From Ceratodon purpureus (lineage: Eukaryota; Streptophyta; Bryopsida; Pseudoditrichales; Ditrichaceae): a stretch of 64,000 nt of DNA. The translations under genes were made by a program, and so were the position numbers. Each line of letters starts with the position of its first letter. The stretch's first letter is position 1. This document shows, one piece after another, positions 46,117 to 58,315 of this stretch. The notes beneath the pieces are model-generated. The model did not search any database. It saw only the letters and a program-made list of their open reading frames with translations, and was not told the origin of the DNA. The stretch spans positions 50,506,956-50,570,955 of the forward strand of contig CM026426.1 in the NCBI GenBank assembly GCA_014871385.1, given 5' to 3'.

Positions 46117-49100
46117 TTAGAAGATGCTACAGTTGCTACTTCCACTCTCTGAACCCGATGACTCAGACTCTCCTTCTACAGCCTCTTCATCGACAAAAAG
46201 AAGGGCCCTGGGATCGAAATTAGTGGGCCGACTAGGAACATATCTAAGTGCACCACATTGAAGCGCTTGTGCTAAGTCCTCTGCATAGTCCGGAAGAATA
46301 AAAGGCTGAACCGGGCTGGATTTAAGAGGCCACGATGGAGTGAACACGGCTCTATGCCCACTTGGCGGTGTTGTCACAACTACTCTGCAATAGAAAGTCA
46401 GAAGTGGTTAGATCGAATAAGTAAATTTGCGTACAGAAATAATACTGGATGCATTGCACGAAACATACAAATTCTAGAGTAAGACTTACAATACTTAGTG
46501 GGTCTTTGTTTCTTTGCTGGTGCTTCCTCTTCTGCTGCCTGTCTAGGATGTTTAGGGGGGCCCATGGGAGATTTTGCTGCCATATACGGTTTGAGAAGGG
46601 CGTTGAATATGGTTTCGTCATCCTCAAAAGCTATAATATAACGACCAATAGCCTGGCAAGCCTTGACAGAGGCCCCTGCAACTCAAAGCAAGGTGAAGAC
46701 GTGAGAAACTGAGGAAGGAATGAGAGGAATAATTCTGTAGAGACATGTAAGAACGATTACCTGTTCTTGCCTTCCAGTCCAGGACTATGTCGCCGGGCTT
46801 CGAGAGCTCTACAATTATGCTCTCCATCATCTCACGGGATTTCTCCCTTGGCCCTCTCCATGGAACATCCCCATTCATTTGCTGAGAATCAACGTCGGTC
46901 CAGTTGAAAATCGCATCACTCTCGGTAATGTTGAGGTCGCCATGTATGACATCGGATTTCCTCGTTTGAAAGGAGAACTTAGATGGCGGCTCGCCACCAC
47001 GAACGAAGACTTGGATCCAGAACCGATTAGTCTGCAATCAACCAAATTATGTCAGAATGAATAAACGGAACGGATAGTACTAAGTAAAGTGAAGGAAAGG
47101 AAAGGATGAAATTACCAGGTTCTTGGAGTTCGTAGGAGAAGTCAGGCCGAGCACATTGAAGCCCCACCAGTCTTTGTAAAGGACGAACTTAGTGGCGCTA
47201 GCTTCTTCGAGAATCTCCGTAGCCAACGCTTGATCATTGTTGTAGATGATGCACAAAGCGCCATCATTCTGCAAGTAAAGATTTGCGAAATAGAAAATGT
47301 CGTACACATAATCCTTTTCACGGGAGTTCCAAGGAGGAATCACTGTAGGGGGGTCGGAAACAAGAGGGACAGGAAGATTCTCAGGGATGTCAACGATGAT
47401 CAAGTCCACTCCTTGATGATTCTCAGCCTGGCACCGCTCAGGTACTTCGTTCTGGCGGCCACGTCCAAACTGCAGAAAGAAGAAAATAGGGTTAGACTAT
47501 ATGAAATTAATTAAAGTGTATATAATATCGTATTATGTAAGAAGAGAATCAAACCTTGCGCACGAACTCCAGAGTTTTCACCCAATCCGGATGTCCACCC
47601 TTGTCTTTGAGCTCCATGTTACGAACCAGTAACGGGGTCACGGATGAGTTGATGATAGAAACACCAGTGGAATGGGGAGTTCCTGCGGAGGAGGTGCTTG
47701 CCGGGAGAAGTCTGGCCTTCCGTTGCTCCAGAAGACCTCTGGTGATAGCGGATGCACTGACCGATGAAGGCGCAGGAGTAGGGGACGGGTTGGGAACGAC
47801 AATAACAGGAGATGGAACGGCCGTGCCCTTCTCCGGTGCGGAGGACTCTGCACCAGTCTCCTGAGAGCCCTGGGACTTAGCACCCAGCTTGCGCAGTCGC
47901 CGCCCCCGCCCTTTCTTCGGTGGAGGTGCAGATGATTGATCCTGCAGGCCTTCGGCCTCATCAGAACCGTCTCCTGAATCCTCGATGGCTAATGATCCTC
48001 CGTCAAGCTCAGATTTGAGCTTCGCTTCGGACTCAATAACGAAACCTCGAATGCAATCGAGGTACCAACAACCAGCACTTAGGTGGGGCGATTTGAACCT
48101 CTTCAACTGCAGAGGAGTATAGATACACTGATCAGAGCCTTTCTCAATCCACGCGGCGAAGTATGAAGGGAACTTCTTGAGTGTAATTGCACCTTTCGGA
48201 AGCAGCTCTCTCTTGAAGTACCTAATGAAGTTCACTTGCCATTGATCAGAATCATGTGATTTACATCGTTTACAAGCGAAAAGAAAATAAGATAGGAAGA
48301 CGTGGATCATAAGTGTCGTACCGGTATGTCACACGCTTGACAACATCTGATGCTCCAGGAAAAGTCGAAAAATCAGACTTCTTATCAAAAGCCTTCTCTA
48401 CGCGGGTACCAAGAAATGAGGGGAAGGCCTTTTCCCAAAGGAGAATACGCCAACTCTCCACATATGCGTCCGGCCGCATAACTCCCGGGAAGGACTTCCA
48501 CTTGATGACAAGGTTCTCCGTCTTGCAGATGTCATCAAACTCCCGGGTAACAGCATCCTCTATCTGCGACAGAAAGGTAAAGTCGTTGAGATAAATATTG
48601 ACATGGTGCAAAGAAGAAGTGGTTTTAGTTTTTTTTACGAAGTTTGAAGGAACTGTACCCCAGCCCAGAATGTTGCCTTGTTCAACCAAGGGTCAAAGTC
48701 GGCCTCCTTAAAGTCCTGGGGCAAAAATCTGTAAGATTGTCGTCCACTTGGTGAAGAGTTCCACCACCTCAGCCAACGCGCTTTAAACTTTGCATCAACA
48801 GCTGCAGGAACAATCTTCTGAAGCTTCTCCACTGTCATCTCCGGCTTGGAGAATTCACTGTAATGCCGATTGATCTGGGAAGTGAACATTACAGGAACGG
48901 GAAGATTAGATTTTAAACTAGTATATGGAAACTAAAGTACAAATGTCAAGAAACTCACCTCAGCAAGGAAGTCGTCACCGTTTTTGGGATTGGCTATGGC
49001 CAGGTACTTGGTGAAGTCCTTCTTCTTAATGGTTTCGACCATGCTGGTTGAAGCGGCAGACATAACATCCCAAACACCTGACGCAGTTTGCTCTGAAATG

Positions 49101-52100
49101 GGTGTTTTCTCCTTGTACATCCTGGCAGCTTCGTCAGAAGCAGCATTTATTTCTCTCTGGGAAATAAAATTATCAAATTGTGAGTGTCAGGAGCAAGACA
49201 ATTCATGTCATTTAGACGCGTGAGGGAGGGGGGAGTTAGTGCTTACACGATAAAGAAATGCGATGAAGACTTTTGTTGGCAAAGTAAACCATCCAGGAAT
49301 TGATGGTTTGTGATTCAAACATATTTGATACTCCGCTGGTGAGAGCAGATCCTTGAATTCCTCCAATTTCATCACACCAAAAGAGCAAATACGAAAGAGT
49401 TTTGCAGGGAGATTACTCTTCACGTGATCATTCTCTGTAGACCTGCATGAGGATATGTAGTTAGTAAAAGCCGTGTAGTGCAAGTTCAAGCAGCTTTCAA
49501 GAAGTGAGGAGAAGAAGTATGGAAAAAATGCTTACCAGTTGATGTCGTGCATGGCATGAAGAAGGTTTCCCACATGACCGCGTGGGTCAAGAACAATGCA
49601 ATCCACGGAGATGTGCCATGCTGGATCTTCGCTGTGATGATTGTTGATATGTCTGTACCATGCGGCAAGGCGATGGTTGCCTTCCCAGACATAAAACATC
49701 TTCCCTGAGAACTCCTTCCAGTCCGGGTCGGCCAAGAGCTCATCTTCGAAAGCATCATTGACTTCTTGCCAACAAGGGCTCCAGTCAGCCTTGATCTCCT
49801 CAGTGACATCGGCTGTCTTCTCTTCGTGGTTGTACATGGAAATGTACATGACACGGTCTCCATCTCTATATCCATTGACAAACTCTCGCTCCAAATGTTG
49901 AACTCCCACCTCTCCTACTGGTCGCACTCTTGCCATTGAGAGCATCCTGCAAAGAGGAACTAGGATACGGGACTTCGTCTTTGGGAGTATTCGGAGGTCG
50001 TTGATGACGCCAATGGAGTCTTGCTTGTACTTTATCCGATGTTCCAATTCACCCTCCACTGCATTAGTCAAATCACTAGGACAAGAGGGCGCTGGCAACT
50101 GATCCTGTGTTTGAGTTACCTGTCAAAGGACATACGTATTTAGACTTCATTAAAAGGCAAGGGTCGTGAGCAAATCAAATAGTATAAAGAATAATAAAAG
50201 AATTGCTTCTTAGACTGATACATCTTTTTTGAGATCCAGATGAAGTAGTAATAAGTGGAGAAGAGGCCACTATGTGCGTGGTGCACGACTATAATAATCC
50301 CTAGCCTGTCTGCAGTTCCAGTGACGGCGCCTCTTCCATAATCGCCTCGTCTGCTGGACTGGGCATGGCAATATCGCTGGGAGGGCGAAGACAACATGGG
50401 CTGGCCTCCTCACTCTAATAGGCGAGGAAGGAGAAGGTGGAGACATAGGCGGAGTACCAAGTCGAGGAGAAGTGGGCACATAGCCCGGGGATGTAGGCTC
50501 GTAGATAGGGGACGTAGGCATGTACTGAGGGGAGTGGACCTCAAGAGGTCCACTACCTAAATCTACAGGGTTGCCTAAATCACACCTACATAAATGGGGC
50601 TGATCAAATGAATCCGAGAGGTCGGAAACATTGATCACTGAGATCGGGGAACTGATGGACAAGGGTGCATCTGAGAATACCTAGAGAGGAGGAACAAAGT
50701 CAATGTCAGTTCACAATCTAAGTTTATAGAACACAATAAGAAAGGAATATGGATGTTCGATATACTACGCAATGTTAAAAAGAAAATGCAAAGATGATTA
50801 GATTACCTCGGTTTCTGCTGGAGTTGGGCCATCGAAATCACTTGCAGTGAATTGGTCTGTGATCTCCTACAACACAAAGAGTATGCACAATATAAGAAAT
50901 CAATGAAAGATTTCATGCAACAAAAATTGAGAAGTTGAAATCAAAACAAAACATTCCCCTAAGCGTATTAATTTTCCCCTTAAAAAACTCAATGGAATAA
51001 TTATTCCCGGGAACCACTGCTTGAAACGCCACAAGGGGGGTCGCAACCCCCACCACCGAGGCCGCGGCTATGGCAGCCCACATCTCCCCTTCCTCATTTT
51101 TATTCCCCTCCCCCACGATCATCCCCTCCTCAAGAGGGGATGTCGGCTCCGAATGCGCCCCTGGCTGCCTTGCATTCCCGGGAACCACTGCTTGAAACGC
51201 CGCAAGGGTGGTCCCAACCCCCACCACCGAGGCCGCGGCTATGGCTGCCCACATCTCCCCTTCCTCATTTTTAATTCCCCTCCCCCACGATCATCCCCTC
51301 CTCAAGAGGGGATGTCGGCTCCGAATGCGCCCCTGGCCGCCTTGCATTCCCGGGAACCACTGCTTGAAACGCCGCAAGGGGGCTCGCAACCCCCACCACC
51401 GAAGCCGCGGCTGTGGCTGCCCACATCTCCCCTTCCTCATTTTTATTCCCCTCCCCCACAATCATCCCCTCCTCAAGAGGGGATGTCGGCTCCGAATGCG
51501 CCCCTGGCTGCCTTGCGTTCCCGGGAACCACTGCTTGAAACGCCGCAGGGGGGCTCGCAACCCCCACCACCGAGGCCGCGGCTGTGGCTGCCCACATCTC
51601 CCCTTCCTCATTTTTATTCCCCTCCCCCACAATCATCCCCTCCTCAAGAGGGAATGTCGGCTCCGAATGCGCCCCTGGCTGCCTTGCGTTCCCGGGAACC
51701 ACTGCTTGAAACGCCGCAAGGGGGGTCGCAACCCCCACCACCGAGGCCGCGGCTGTGGCTGCCCACATCTCCCCTTCCTCATTTTTATTCCCCTCCCTCA
51801 CAATCATCCCCTCCTCAAGAGGGGATGTCGGCTCCGAATGCGCCCCTAGCTGCCTTGCATTCCCGGGAACCACTGCTTGAAACGCCGCAAGGGGGGTCGC
51901 AACCCCCACCTCCGAGGCCGCGGCTATGGCTGCCCACATCTCCCCTTCCTCATTTAATTTCCCCTCCCCCACAATCATCCCCTCCTCAAGAGGGGATGTC
52001 GGCTCCGAATGCGCCCCTGGCTGCCTTGCCTTCCCGGGAAACACTGCTTGAAACGCGGCAAGGGGGGTCGCAACCCCCACCACCGAGGCCGCGCCTATGG

Positions 52101-54051
52101 CTGCCCACATCTCCCCTTCCTCATTTAATTTCCCCTCCCCCACAATCATCCCCTCCTCAAGAGGGGATGTCGGCTCCGAATGCGCCCCTGGCTGCCTTGC
52201 ACATTTGGGAACCACTGCTTGAAACGCCGCAAGGGGGCTCGCAACCCCCACCACCGAGGCCGCGGCTGTGGCTGCCCACATCTCCCCTTCCTCATTTTTA
52301 TTCCCCTCCCCCACAATCATCCCCTCCTCAAGAGGGGATGTCGGCTCCGAATGCGCCCCTGGCTGCCTTGCATTCCCGGGAACCACTGCTTGAAACGCCG
52401 CAAGGGGGGTCGCAACCCCCACCACCGAGGCCGCGGCTATGGCTGCCCACATCTCCACTTCCTCATTTAGATTCCCCTCCCCCACAATCATCCCCCCCTC
52501 AAGAGGGGATGTCGGCTCCGAATGCGCCCCTGGCTGCCTTACATTCCCGGGAACCACTGCTTGAAACGCAGCAAGGGAGCTCGCAACCCCCACCACCGAG
52601 GCCGCGGCTATGGCTGCCCACATCTCCCTCTGCAGAGCAAACTTCTCCACTGCGACACGCTTCGCCTTCCTCCTCGCCTGCAGAGGCTCTCCAATACACT
52701 TCGCCCTCGCGGTCCGCAGCATAAACTCCTCTTTCCCCACCTCAAACCCCTCGACCAAGACTCGATCCCTCTCCACCTCCCACACTACTCTCAACTTCTC
52801 TCCCCATCCCTCCTCACTCACTTCCTCTCAGTGCGCGACTGCAAGCATCATCGTAAGCTTATCAAGTAGAAGGGAAACCCCAAACCCCCATTCCCGAATG
52901 CTTACCTCTTCTATAGCTGGAGCTGGGTCTGATCCTCCTTCGTCGGTCGCCATGGCCTCCTCCAAGCGCTCCTCCTCACGCCCCTCCATTCTCTTTACAA
53001 ACTCTTCCCTTTCCGTAGCTGCGAGGGTATGCTGAGATTCGGCTTGATGGTTTGGCTTACCCCTCCCACCTCGACCTTTCTTCCCTCGAGCTTTGCCCCT
53101 CCCTCGGCCTTCCCCCACGGCCCCTCGACCTCTACCCCGGGCCGACCCCTCATCCAGATCTTTCTCGGACGGAAGTGGGAGAGTATCCTGAGATTCATCA
53201 TCCTCCTCACTTCCGGGGTCCCCTCTCCCCGCAGAACTTCCAGGTTCCATAAAAGCAATCCCCTTCCTACCTTCGCCGGCCTCCATGATTTCTCGCCCGA
53301 CTCTACGAGCCACGGCTCTTAATGCCTCTGTCTCGGAATCCTCCTCTACATCCACCAACGCTTTCCTTGCACCTTTAACCTCTTCCTTGACACTAATCCA
53401 GTCGTCCCTCTTAACAAATAACAAAGAAAATGACAAGTTTTAGTTCCCGAAATCCATTCACACAAACTTCAACTACGTCTCATTTGCCATTAAAAGCTTC
53501 ACCGATGAAAAATAGATTACGCAGCACGGGCACTGTTTTGAGTTTATTGAGTTGCTCCATTGAATCAAGCATAAATGGACGAAATGAGAACAGTAAAGCA
53601 CAAAATTCACTACCTCGGTATTAGAATTGCCTCCCGAATTTGAATTCGTCTCCCGCGCTGACGAGTCCTTGAAACTGATCGAAGGTTGTGGTGTCTCCAA
53701 AGTCGGACTGGAATTGAACCCTAACTCTTCCGTCATCTCTATGTGTTTTTTCCCGCTACTTCTTACCTCATGTTCCTGATGCTCAACTACTATGTCCTCT
53801 AAAACCTCGTCCTTGACCTCTACTATGGACTCTAGAATGACTTTACGAATGCTACAAAAATGTTTAGCCACAGGCAATCCAGCTCCCCGTCTCTTCAGAG
53901 GTGCACTCAAAATGTTGCCATTCCGCTTCGCTTTTCTACGCGATTCTTTCCTCTTCCTCGCTCTCCTATTCGTAAAATCTGTACCATAAGATTTTCTTCT
54001 ACGATTGGGAGTGACATAAGTGGAGGAAGCTGATCCTCCACTCTCCTTCAT
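46117..54051 (-). CDS. ParB-like plus methyltransferase-like protein with CTD-like heptads, copy 2 (15 exons)
   Basis: Exons read by splice site and phase: 54051-53614, 53409-52906, 52824 to about 51000, 50866-50807, 50680-50414, 50119-49536, 49442-49247, 49156-48959, 48874-48659, 48563-48335, 48234-47555, 47469-47116, 47031-46761, 46675-46490, 46382-46117. Exons 4-15 total 3507 nt, one open frame of 1168 residues. Exon 1 is basic, exon 3 holds the 171-bp repeats, exon 5 the heptads. Exon 6 has MFYVWEGNHRLAAWYRHI, a ParB/sulfiredoxin-like GxHR core. Exon 12 has VDLIIVDIPENLPVP at the place of the catalytic (D/N/S)PP(Y/W) of beta-class N4/N6 DNA methyltransferases. Exons 13-14 have GDIVLDWKARTG joined to GASVKACQAIGRYIIAFED, matching motif I (DPFAGSGT...GR..G.E). 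The order ParB, motif IV, motif I is that of phage/bacterial ParB-methylases. DPPY has become DIPE, so activity is doubtful. Weakest points: the end of exon 3 and the 10/11 junction. Confidence 0.75.
50462..50524 (-). other. Three RNA polymerase II CTD-like heptads
   Basis: Exon 5 encodes YMPTSPI, YEPTSPG and YVPTSPR in direct succession, preceded by SP and followed by LGTPPMSPPSPSSP. The heptad consensus of the polymerase II largest-subunit tail is YSPTSPS. Here positions 1, 3, 4, 5 and 6 match in all three. The rest of the protein is not polymerase-like, so this is a mimic or convergent Pro/Ser tract. Confidence 0.8.
51006..52640 (-). repeat. 171-bp coding minisatellite, about ten copies
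   Basis: The marker CCCGGGAACCACTGCTTG (plus strand) recurs at about 51006, 51177, 51349, 51520, 51691, 51862, 52033, 52204, 52375 and 52546, a period of 171 nt (57 codons). On the minus strand each unit encodes a hydrophobic Ala/Val helix (WAAIAAASVVGVATPLAAF), then QAVVPGNARQPGAHSEPTSP and an acidic end (EEGMIVGEGNKNEEG). One unit (51177-51348) has an extra T near 51270 that breaks the frame. The plus strand is also open (567 codons) because the period is divisible by three, but splice phases favour the minus strand. Confidence 0.9.
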
Positions 54052-54112
54052 GTGTCTAACTATCGATACATCTCTCCTCACATTATTCCTCTCCTTTTAA
54101 CATCCCTTCATC

Positions 54113-54121
54113 TTATATAAC
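54113..54121 (-). promoter_or_regulatory. Possible TATA box of the 15-exon gene
   Basis: TTATATAAG on the minus strand lies about 62-70 nt upstream of the ATG at 54051. Spacing suits a short 5' leader. A tiny upstream ATG frame lies between. Confidence 0.35.
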
Positions 54122-54570
54122 CCAACCCCCAACCCCTCTGACTCAGCCCTAAATACTTACCTTACGCTTGACTTACTTTAATTATTTGAAACTATAATTA
54201 AATGCAATTTGAATTAAAGCTGATGAGATCAATCTATTATTATGAGAGAGAATCTGGAGTCCACCAAATAATAAAAGATTTGAATTAAGCAGTGGAATAC
54301 CTGTATCAAATATGGAAGCATATGACGGCTGAGTCTAATCTCACCAAACTTCACATCGAATAGAATCGGTCTCACGATTCAATTATTAAAGGCGTAGTTC
54401 TAAAAACTCCTACCCAGTACAGTTGGGCCTGCAAAAAGCAACATTCTTATTAGTTAGCGCCGTCTCTCTTAATTCATACATTCGTTAGATAACAGAATGA
54501 ATCATTCTCCACCTGTTCACATGGCCATTCTAACTTGAATAAAATGATCAACAGCAATGCATCATTCCTC
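54122..54570. other. Intergenic between divergent genes
   Basis: AT-rich spacer between the minus-strand 15-exon gene and the plus-strand SWIM gene. It probably holds both promoters. No repeat family seen. Confidence 0.45.
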
Positions 54571-54575
54571 TCACT

Positions 54576-57400
54576 TTGCTCTCGCGATACAACTTCGGTA
54601 ATACTCTCACTCTCCTCCGTTCTTTCACTGAGTTGACTGCGAACATGGGGATGGTCTGTCTGTACGCCCAAGGCATGGGCATCCCTCTTAGGTTTCGCGT
54701 AGATGACGATGGTCTAGCTACAGTTTCCTCTCTTCGCCTGAGTCTCAGATTCCATTTCCGTGAGGATTCCATCTGTATAGAGGAGGAGATCTTTGATGAC
54801 GTTACTGCGGAGGTTACCCACACCCTCGGGCAACCTTCAGTGAGAGATGAGAACAACATGTTGCAGTGGAGACTTCTCCCTGGATCCTATAGAGTCTATG
54901 GTCTTACTGATTCTCTGATGGCTCCATCCACTGAGATCCTCACCCCCCGTCGCTCTTCTACTTGCACAATTCAGACTCCCTTACCTCGTGATGTCAAGGT
55001 CAAAGTCGAGCCTGGTACCGAGACTTCAGATGTAGAGAAACCGCCTCCGACCGTCATATCTCTCTCCTCTGATGACGAAGTCAGTCCCGTCAAGTTGGTG
55101 CCTAAGGTCCACGCTGATGCTCCTCCTTCCAATGTGTCTCCTCCATTGTCCCAGGTCACAGTTAGCATTGTTCCGCTCCTTAAAGAGATTGCTAAGACGC
55201 GTGGGTCCAAAAACATTTTGAAGAAGATAGACTATTCCACTATTAGACACGAGAGAGTAGAGTACTTGCCTGCGAAGTTTGATGGTCCGGTTCTTTTTGA
55301 GTTGCCCCCAGCTGCTGCAGGATCCTCTAAGCTCGCCGTTGTCCTGGAGGCGAGCAAACTCCTCATCGGCAACTACCTTCTATAGCCCGAGGATGCACCA
55401 CCGAGGAAGCTGACGATGGAGGAGCTGGTTCCTGTTCTCGATCGATGCAAAGATATGGCGTCGCCCAACATCCGCAACAAAGTCGCCACCTTCAAAAAAT
55501 TCAAAAGGTACGGAATCATGGACAGTATCACCAAGCTCCGTGGTAACAGTCTCTGGGCGTATGTCCAGGAGAATAGGTTTCCTGGTCAGGGATCCATGCG
55601 TGACAAAGTCTTCCTCTTCAAGATGTCGGAGGTCGGGCCGGGAAGTGGTGTCGACTTGGTCAGCCGAATGCAAGCAGGTGGCGACTTAGAGAACGCATGG
55701 ATCATGTTCGACCATGTAAAACGCGTCAAAGACTGGTCGACGATGGCGTGCCATGTGTACGACGCCACCTACTACCGCGTGATGACAATCGCCACTTGCG
55801 ACATGCAGTCCGAGGACACGGACGCCCAGCTCGTCTTCTGGAAAAACCATAATCCGTGAATCTACAAAACTCTAATCCGTGAATCTAACGGCACCTACTG
55901 TCAAATCTGCAGAAATTCACGAAAGAAGAACTCACAGAGATGCCCACCTGTAACCTCGCCGAAACAGTTCACAACAAGTGGCTTCAAGCTTCTGGAAACA
56001 ACGGGAACGACCTCTACGTTGCTACCGTGGACGATTTCGTTCGGGCTTTTCTTCAGGTTGTCAACTACTACCAGTTCCTCAAAGGTGACGTCGGCGGAAC
56101 AGGACCGTCCAAGAAGGAACTCAGGCTCCGGATGGCTGAACGCAACGCGAAGAAATGGGGAAATCCTACACTGCTTGATAAGCCCATGCTCGATATGCCA
56201 GACGCGGATGAGTTCTGCACCCGTCAGCCTATCATGCCTGGAGCGGAAGTCTTCGGTTCACAGAAGCGAAAAGCCGACGTCCCCATCGGAGCTGACGAGG
56301 AGTCTCATCGCCCGGACAAGACAAACTTCTCACGCCCAAGAGGCCCAAGACGTGCCGTCAAGGCTCGCCCTATGCAGATGCCAGTCATTGTGGAAGACGA
56401 CTCCGAACACGACACCGAGGTACAATGTACCCAACGTCCTGCCCAGGAAGTTGATTCCCCTTTACCTTCACCTGTGAACAAGGGCGGCATTCGCCATGTC
56501 AACGCGGTTGAAGAAACCAAGGTCGACGTCAAAGAATGGCACATTTCCAGACTTCACAAACTTTCTGCGAAGTGCTGCTGGGCCCAAAGAGCTGAAACGA
56601 AGAAGAAGTGCACTGAGAGAATCGTCAGGGGGCCCCTTTGCACAGCTGCACCGACCTACACTGGGCTGTGGACTAACTATCGCAGGAACACAGTCGAGAA
56701 GACTGAGTTCTTCTTCTGCTCCGACGATATTGACCGCTGCGTGAAAGGCTCTAAGCGCAAGTGGGTAGCGCACTACTCAAAGGACCAGGAATTCCCCTCC
56801 ATTCCTGAGGTCTGGCCAGTGAAACTAGGTACTAACCTAAAACTGACTGAGATTCTTGCCCTCGAAGCAGCAGGCTTTCAACTTCCGCCGAAGAAGCCGG
56901 TCTCCCCAAGACGCCTCTTCTCCTTTGCCCAGCCCCCTGCAAATCTCAACTCAGTGCCAGTCCCTGCAGACGCTGACCGCTACCCAGGCAAGAGAGACGG
57001 CAAGATGGTGAAGCGCACTGCCACTCGTCCCAATCCGGCGCAGCGACTATGCATGGGCTCCTCCGAGTCTCTCAAAGCGCGCCTCCGTTCCGTCACCATG
57101 ATACCTGAGCCGGGCCACGGTTGCATCATTGGGCTGGATTCGGGCGTCGCTCCACACATCACACGTTACCAGATTACCATTAGTTCTTACCCTGGTTGCA
57201 CTTGCCCAGCATTCAAGAAGACGATGACTACGTTCAAAGGCAGGACTCAGTTCACGTATTGTAAGCACCTTTACTACATACTCTTGAAGGTCTGCAACCG
57301 TGATCCCGAGGCCGAGCTTTTCATCCATGCGCCTACCTTTAGCTTCAACGAGGTCAAGCTTCTCCTAGAGAGTGGAATCTTGCGTCACCCCTTGGCGTAG
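54576..57400 (+). pseudogene. Damaged SWIM zinc-finger protein, MULE transposase-like family
   Basis: The frame 54576-55859 encodes an N-terminal part (MLSRYNFGNTLTLLRSF) and a Ser/Thr-rich linker with acidic patches. After an in-frame TAG (55383) comes PEDAPPRKLTMEELVPVLDR and a region ending DAQLVFWKNHNP. The second frame (from about 55913) begins KFTKEELTEMPTCNLAETVHN and runs to 57400. Its C-terminus has a SWIM finger: GCTCPAFKK, 14 residues, YCKH (57197-57268). In relatives I recall, about 150 residues (the core between FWKN and CNLAETVHNKW) lie where this copy has only about 57 nt, so the centre is deleted. The motif TAATCCGTGAATCTA occurs twice at that junction (about 55850 and 55873). 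SWIM fingers are typical of MULE transposases and FAR1-like proteins. Probably a defective transposon-derived gene. Confidence 0.65.
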
Positions 57401-57660
57401 AAGTAGGTAGCCCTCCTACTTTAGAACTGCCGTTTCCACAATGGCCATTTGTCACGTAGTGAATGATTTTAGTAATATACCATGTATTAAGTCAGCTATT
57501 CAGAAGCTGTATTGACTTTTTCATTATATTAAAGGCTTTGTCGATCACATTGATTGCATTCTATTTCAATACATTCTATCTTGAACAAGTGCACTATATA
57601 CCTCGTATCCTCTGACATGTACCCTTTATTATAGCAAACATATACTTGTTATTAGATGTC

Positions 57661-58113
57661 CTAATCTTCGAACCTAACACGTTTAGGGTTGCCCACTACA
57701 CTATCAGTAGGGCTCCGAACCTCTGACTGTACTGCAGGACAAACTATATTTGCATTCACTTTCGTTCCAACATTTGGCAAGTGTCCTTGGTATGAACGTT
57801 TCAGCAATGGCCCACCTCCCCGCCTCCGATTCACTGATTCCCTGGAATAGGTTCCCCTTGGGATCTTTCCAACCCTGGAGTATGCATGAGTTTGCAAAGG
57901 CACATCTGCGTTCTCCTCCAGCACTCTGAAATCATCCGAATTTTCTGAACGTGGAGATTCAACTCTTACATCCGGTTGTACGTCAACATCCGTTGTCAAA
58001 GGACGCCCTTGGCTGTTGGCCATCACCTCTTCTTCGTCCTCGACCTCAACATATGGTTGAAATGGACAAACATCGTCAGCAAGTGATACAACAATATCTC
58101 TAACGTCTTCCAT
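57661..58113 (-). CDS. Small acidic protein, intact ORF, unknown function
   Basis: ATG at 58113 opens 150 codons. The N-terminal half is acidic (PYVEVEDEEEVMANSQGRP), the C-terminal half basic (SRESVNRRRGGGPLLKRSYQ), ending GNPKRVRFED. No domain and no membrane segment; it is predicted to be disordered and perhaps nuclear. It lies tail-to-tail with the SWIM gene. A short sequence upstream (to 58310) has no rival frame. The bias in charge and the single clean frame support a real, if unrecognised, gene or a terminal exon. Confidence 0.5.
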   Translation of the reverse strand: MEDVRDIVVSLADDVCPFQPYVEVEDEEEVMANSQGRPLTTDVDVQPDVRVESPRSENSDDFRVLEENADVPLQTHAYSRVGKIPRGTYSRESVNRRRGGGPLLKRSYQGHLPNVGTKVNANIVCPAVQSEVRSPTDSVVGNPKRVRFED

Positions 58114-58315
58114 AACTGCTGTCCCGCACTACGGAAAAGAGCTTCACAAAACACCAACAGAAAAGAGGAAGAGACATACAATAATCCCACCTTAAATATC
58201 CGTGAAGATGATGCTTGGCGCCCTTGAAAACCGGCTTTTCATTGATTCGAAAGTTGTCGTCCGAAAATGAATGAAAAAGGATGAGGGTTGAGCAGAAGTC
58301 ATTTAGCATTTAAAA

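Noticed and set aside
51006..52640. 171-bp period as a centromeric satellite
   Set aside because: Only about ten copies, located in a gene between good exons; the unit length is a coincidence with known satellites.
51021..52724. 567-codon Pro-rich ORF on the plus strand
   Set aside because: It is open only because the 171-bp repeat is divisible by three. The minus strand has matching splice phases on both sides and a more ordinary composition.
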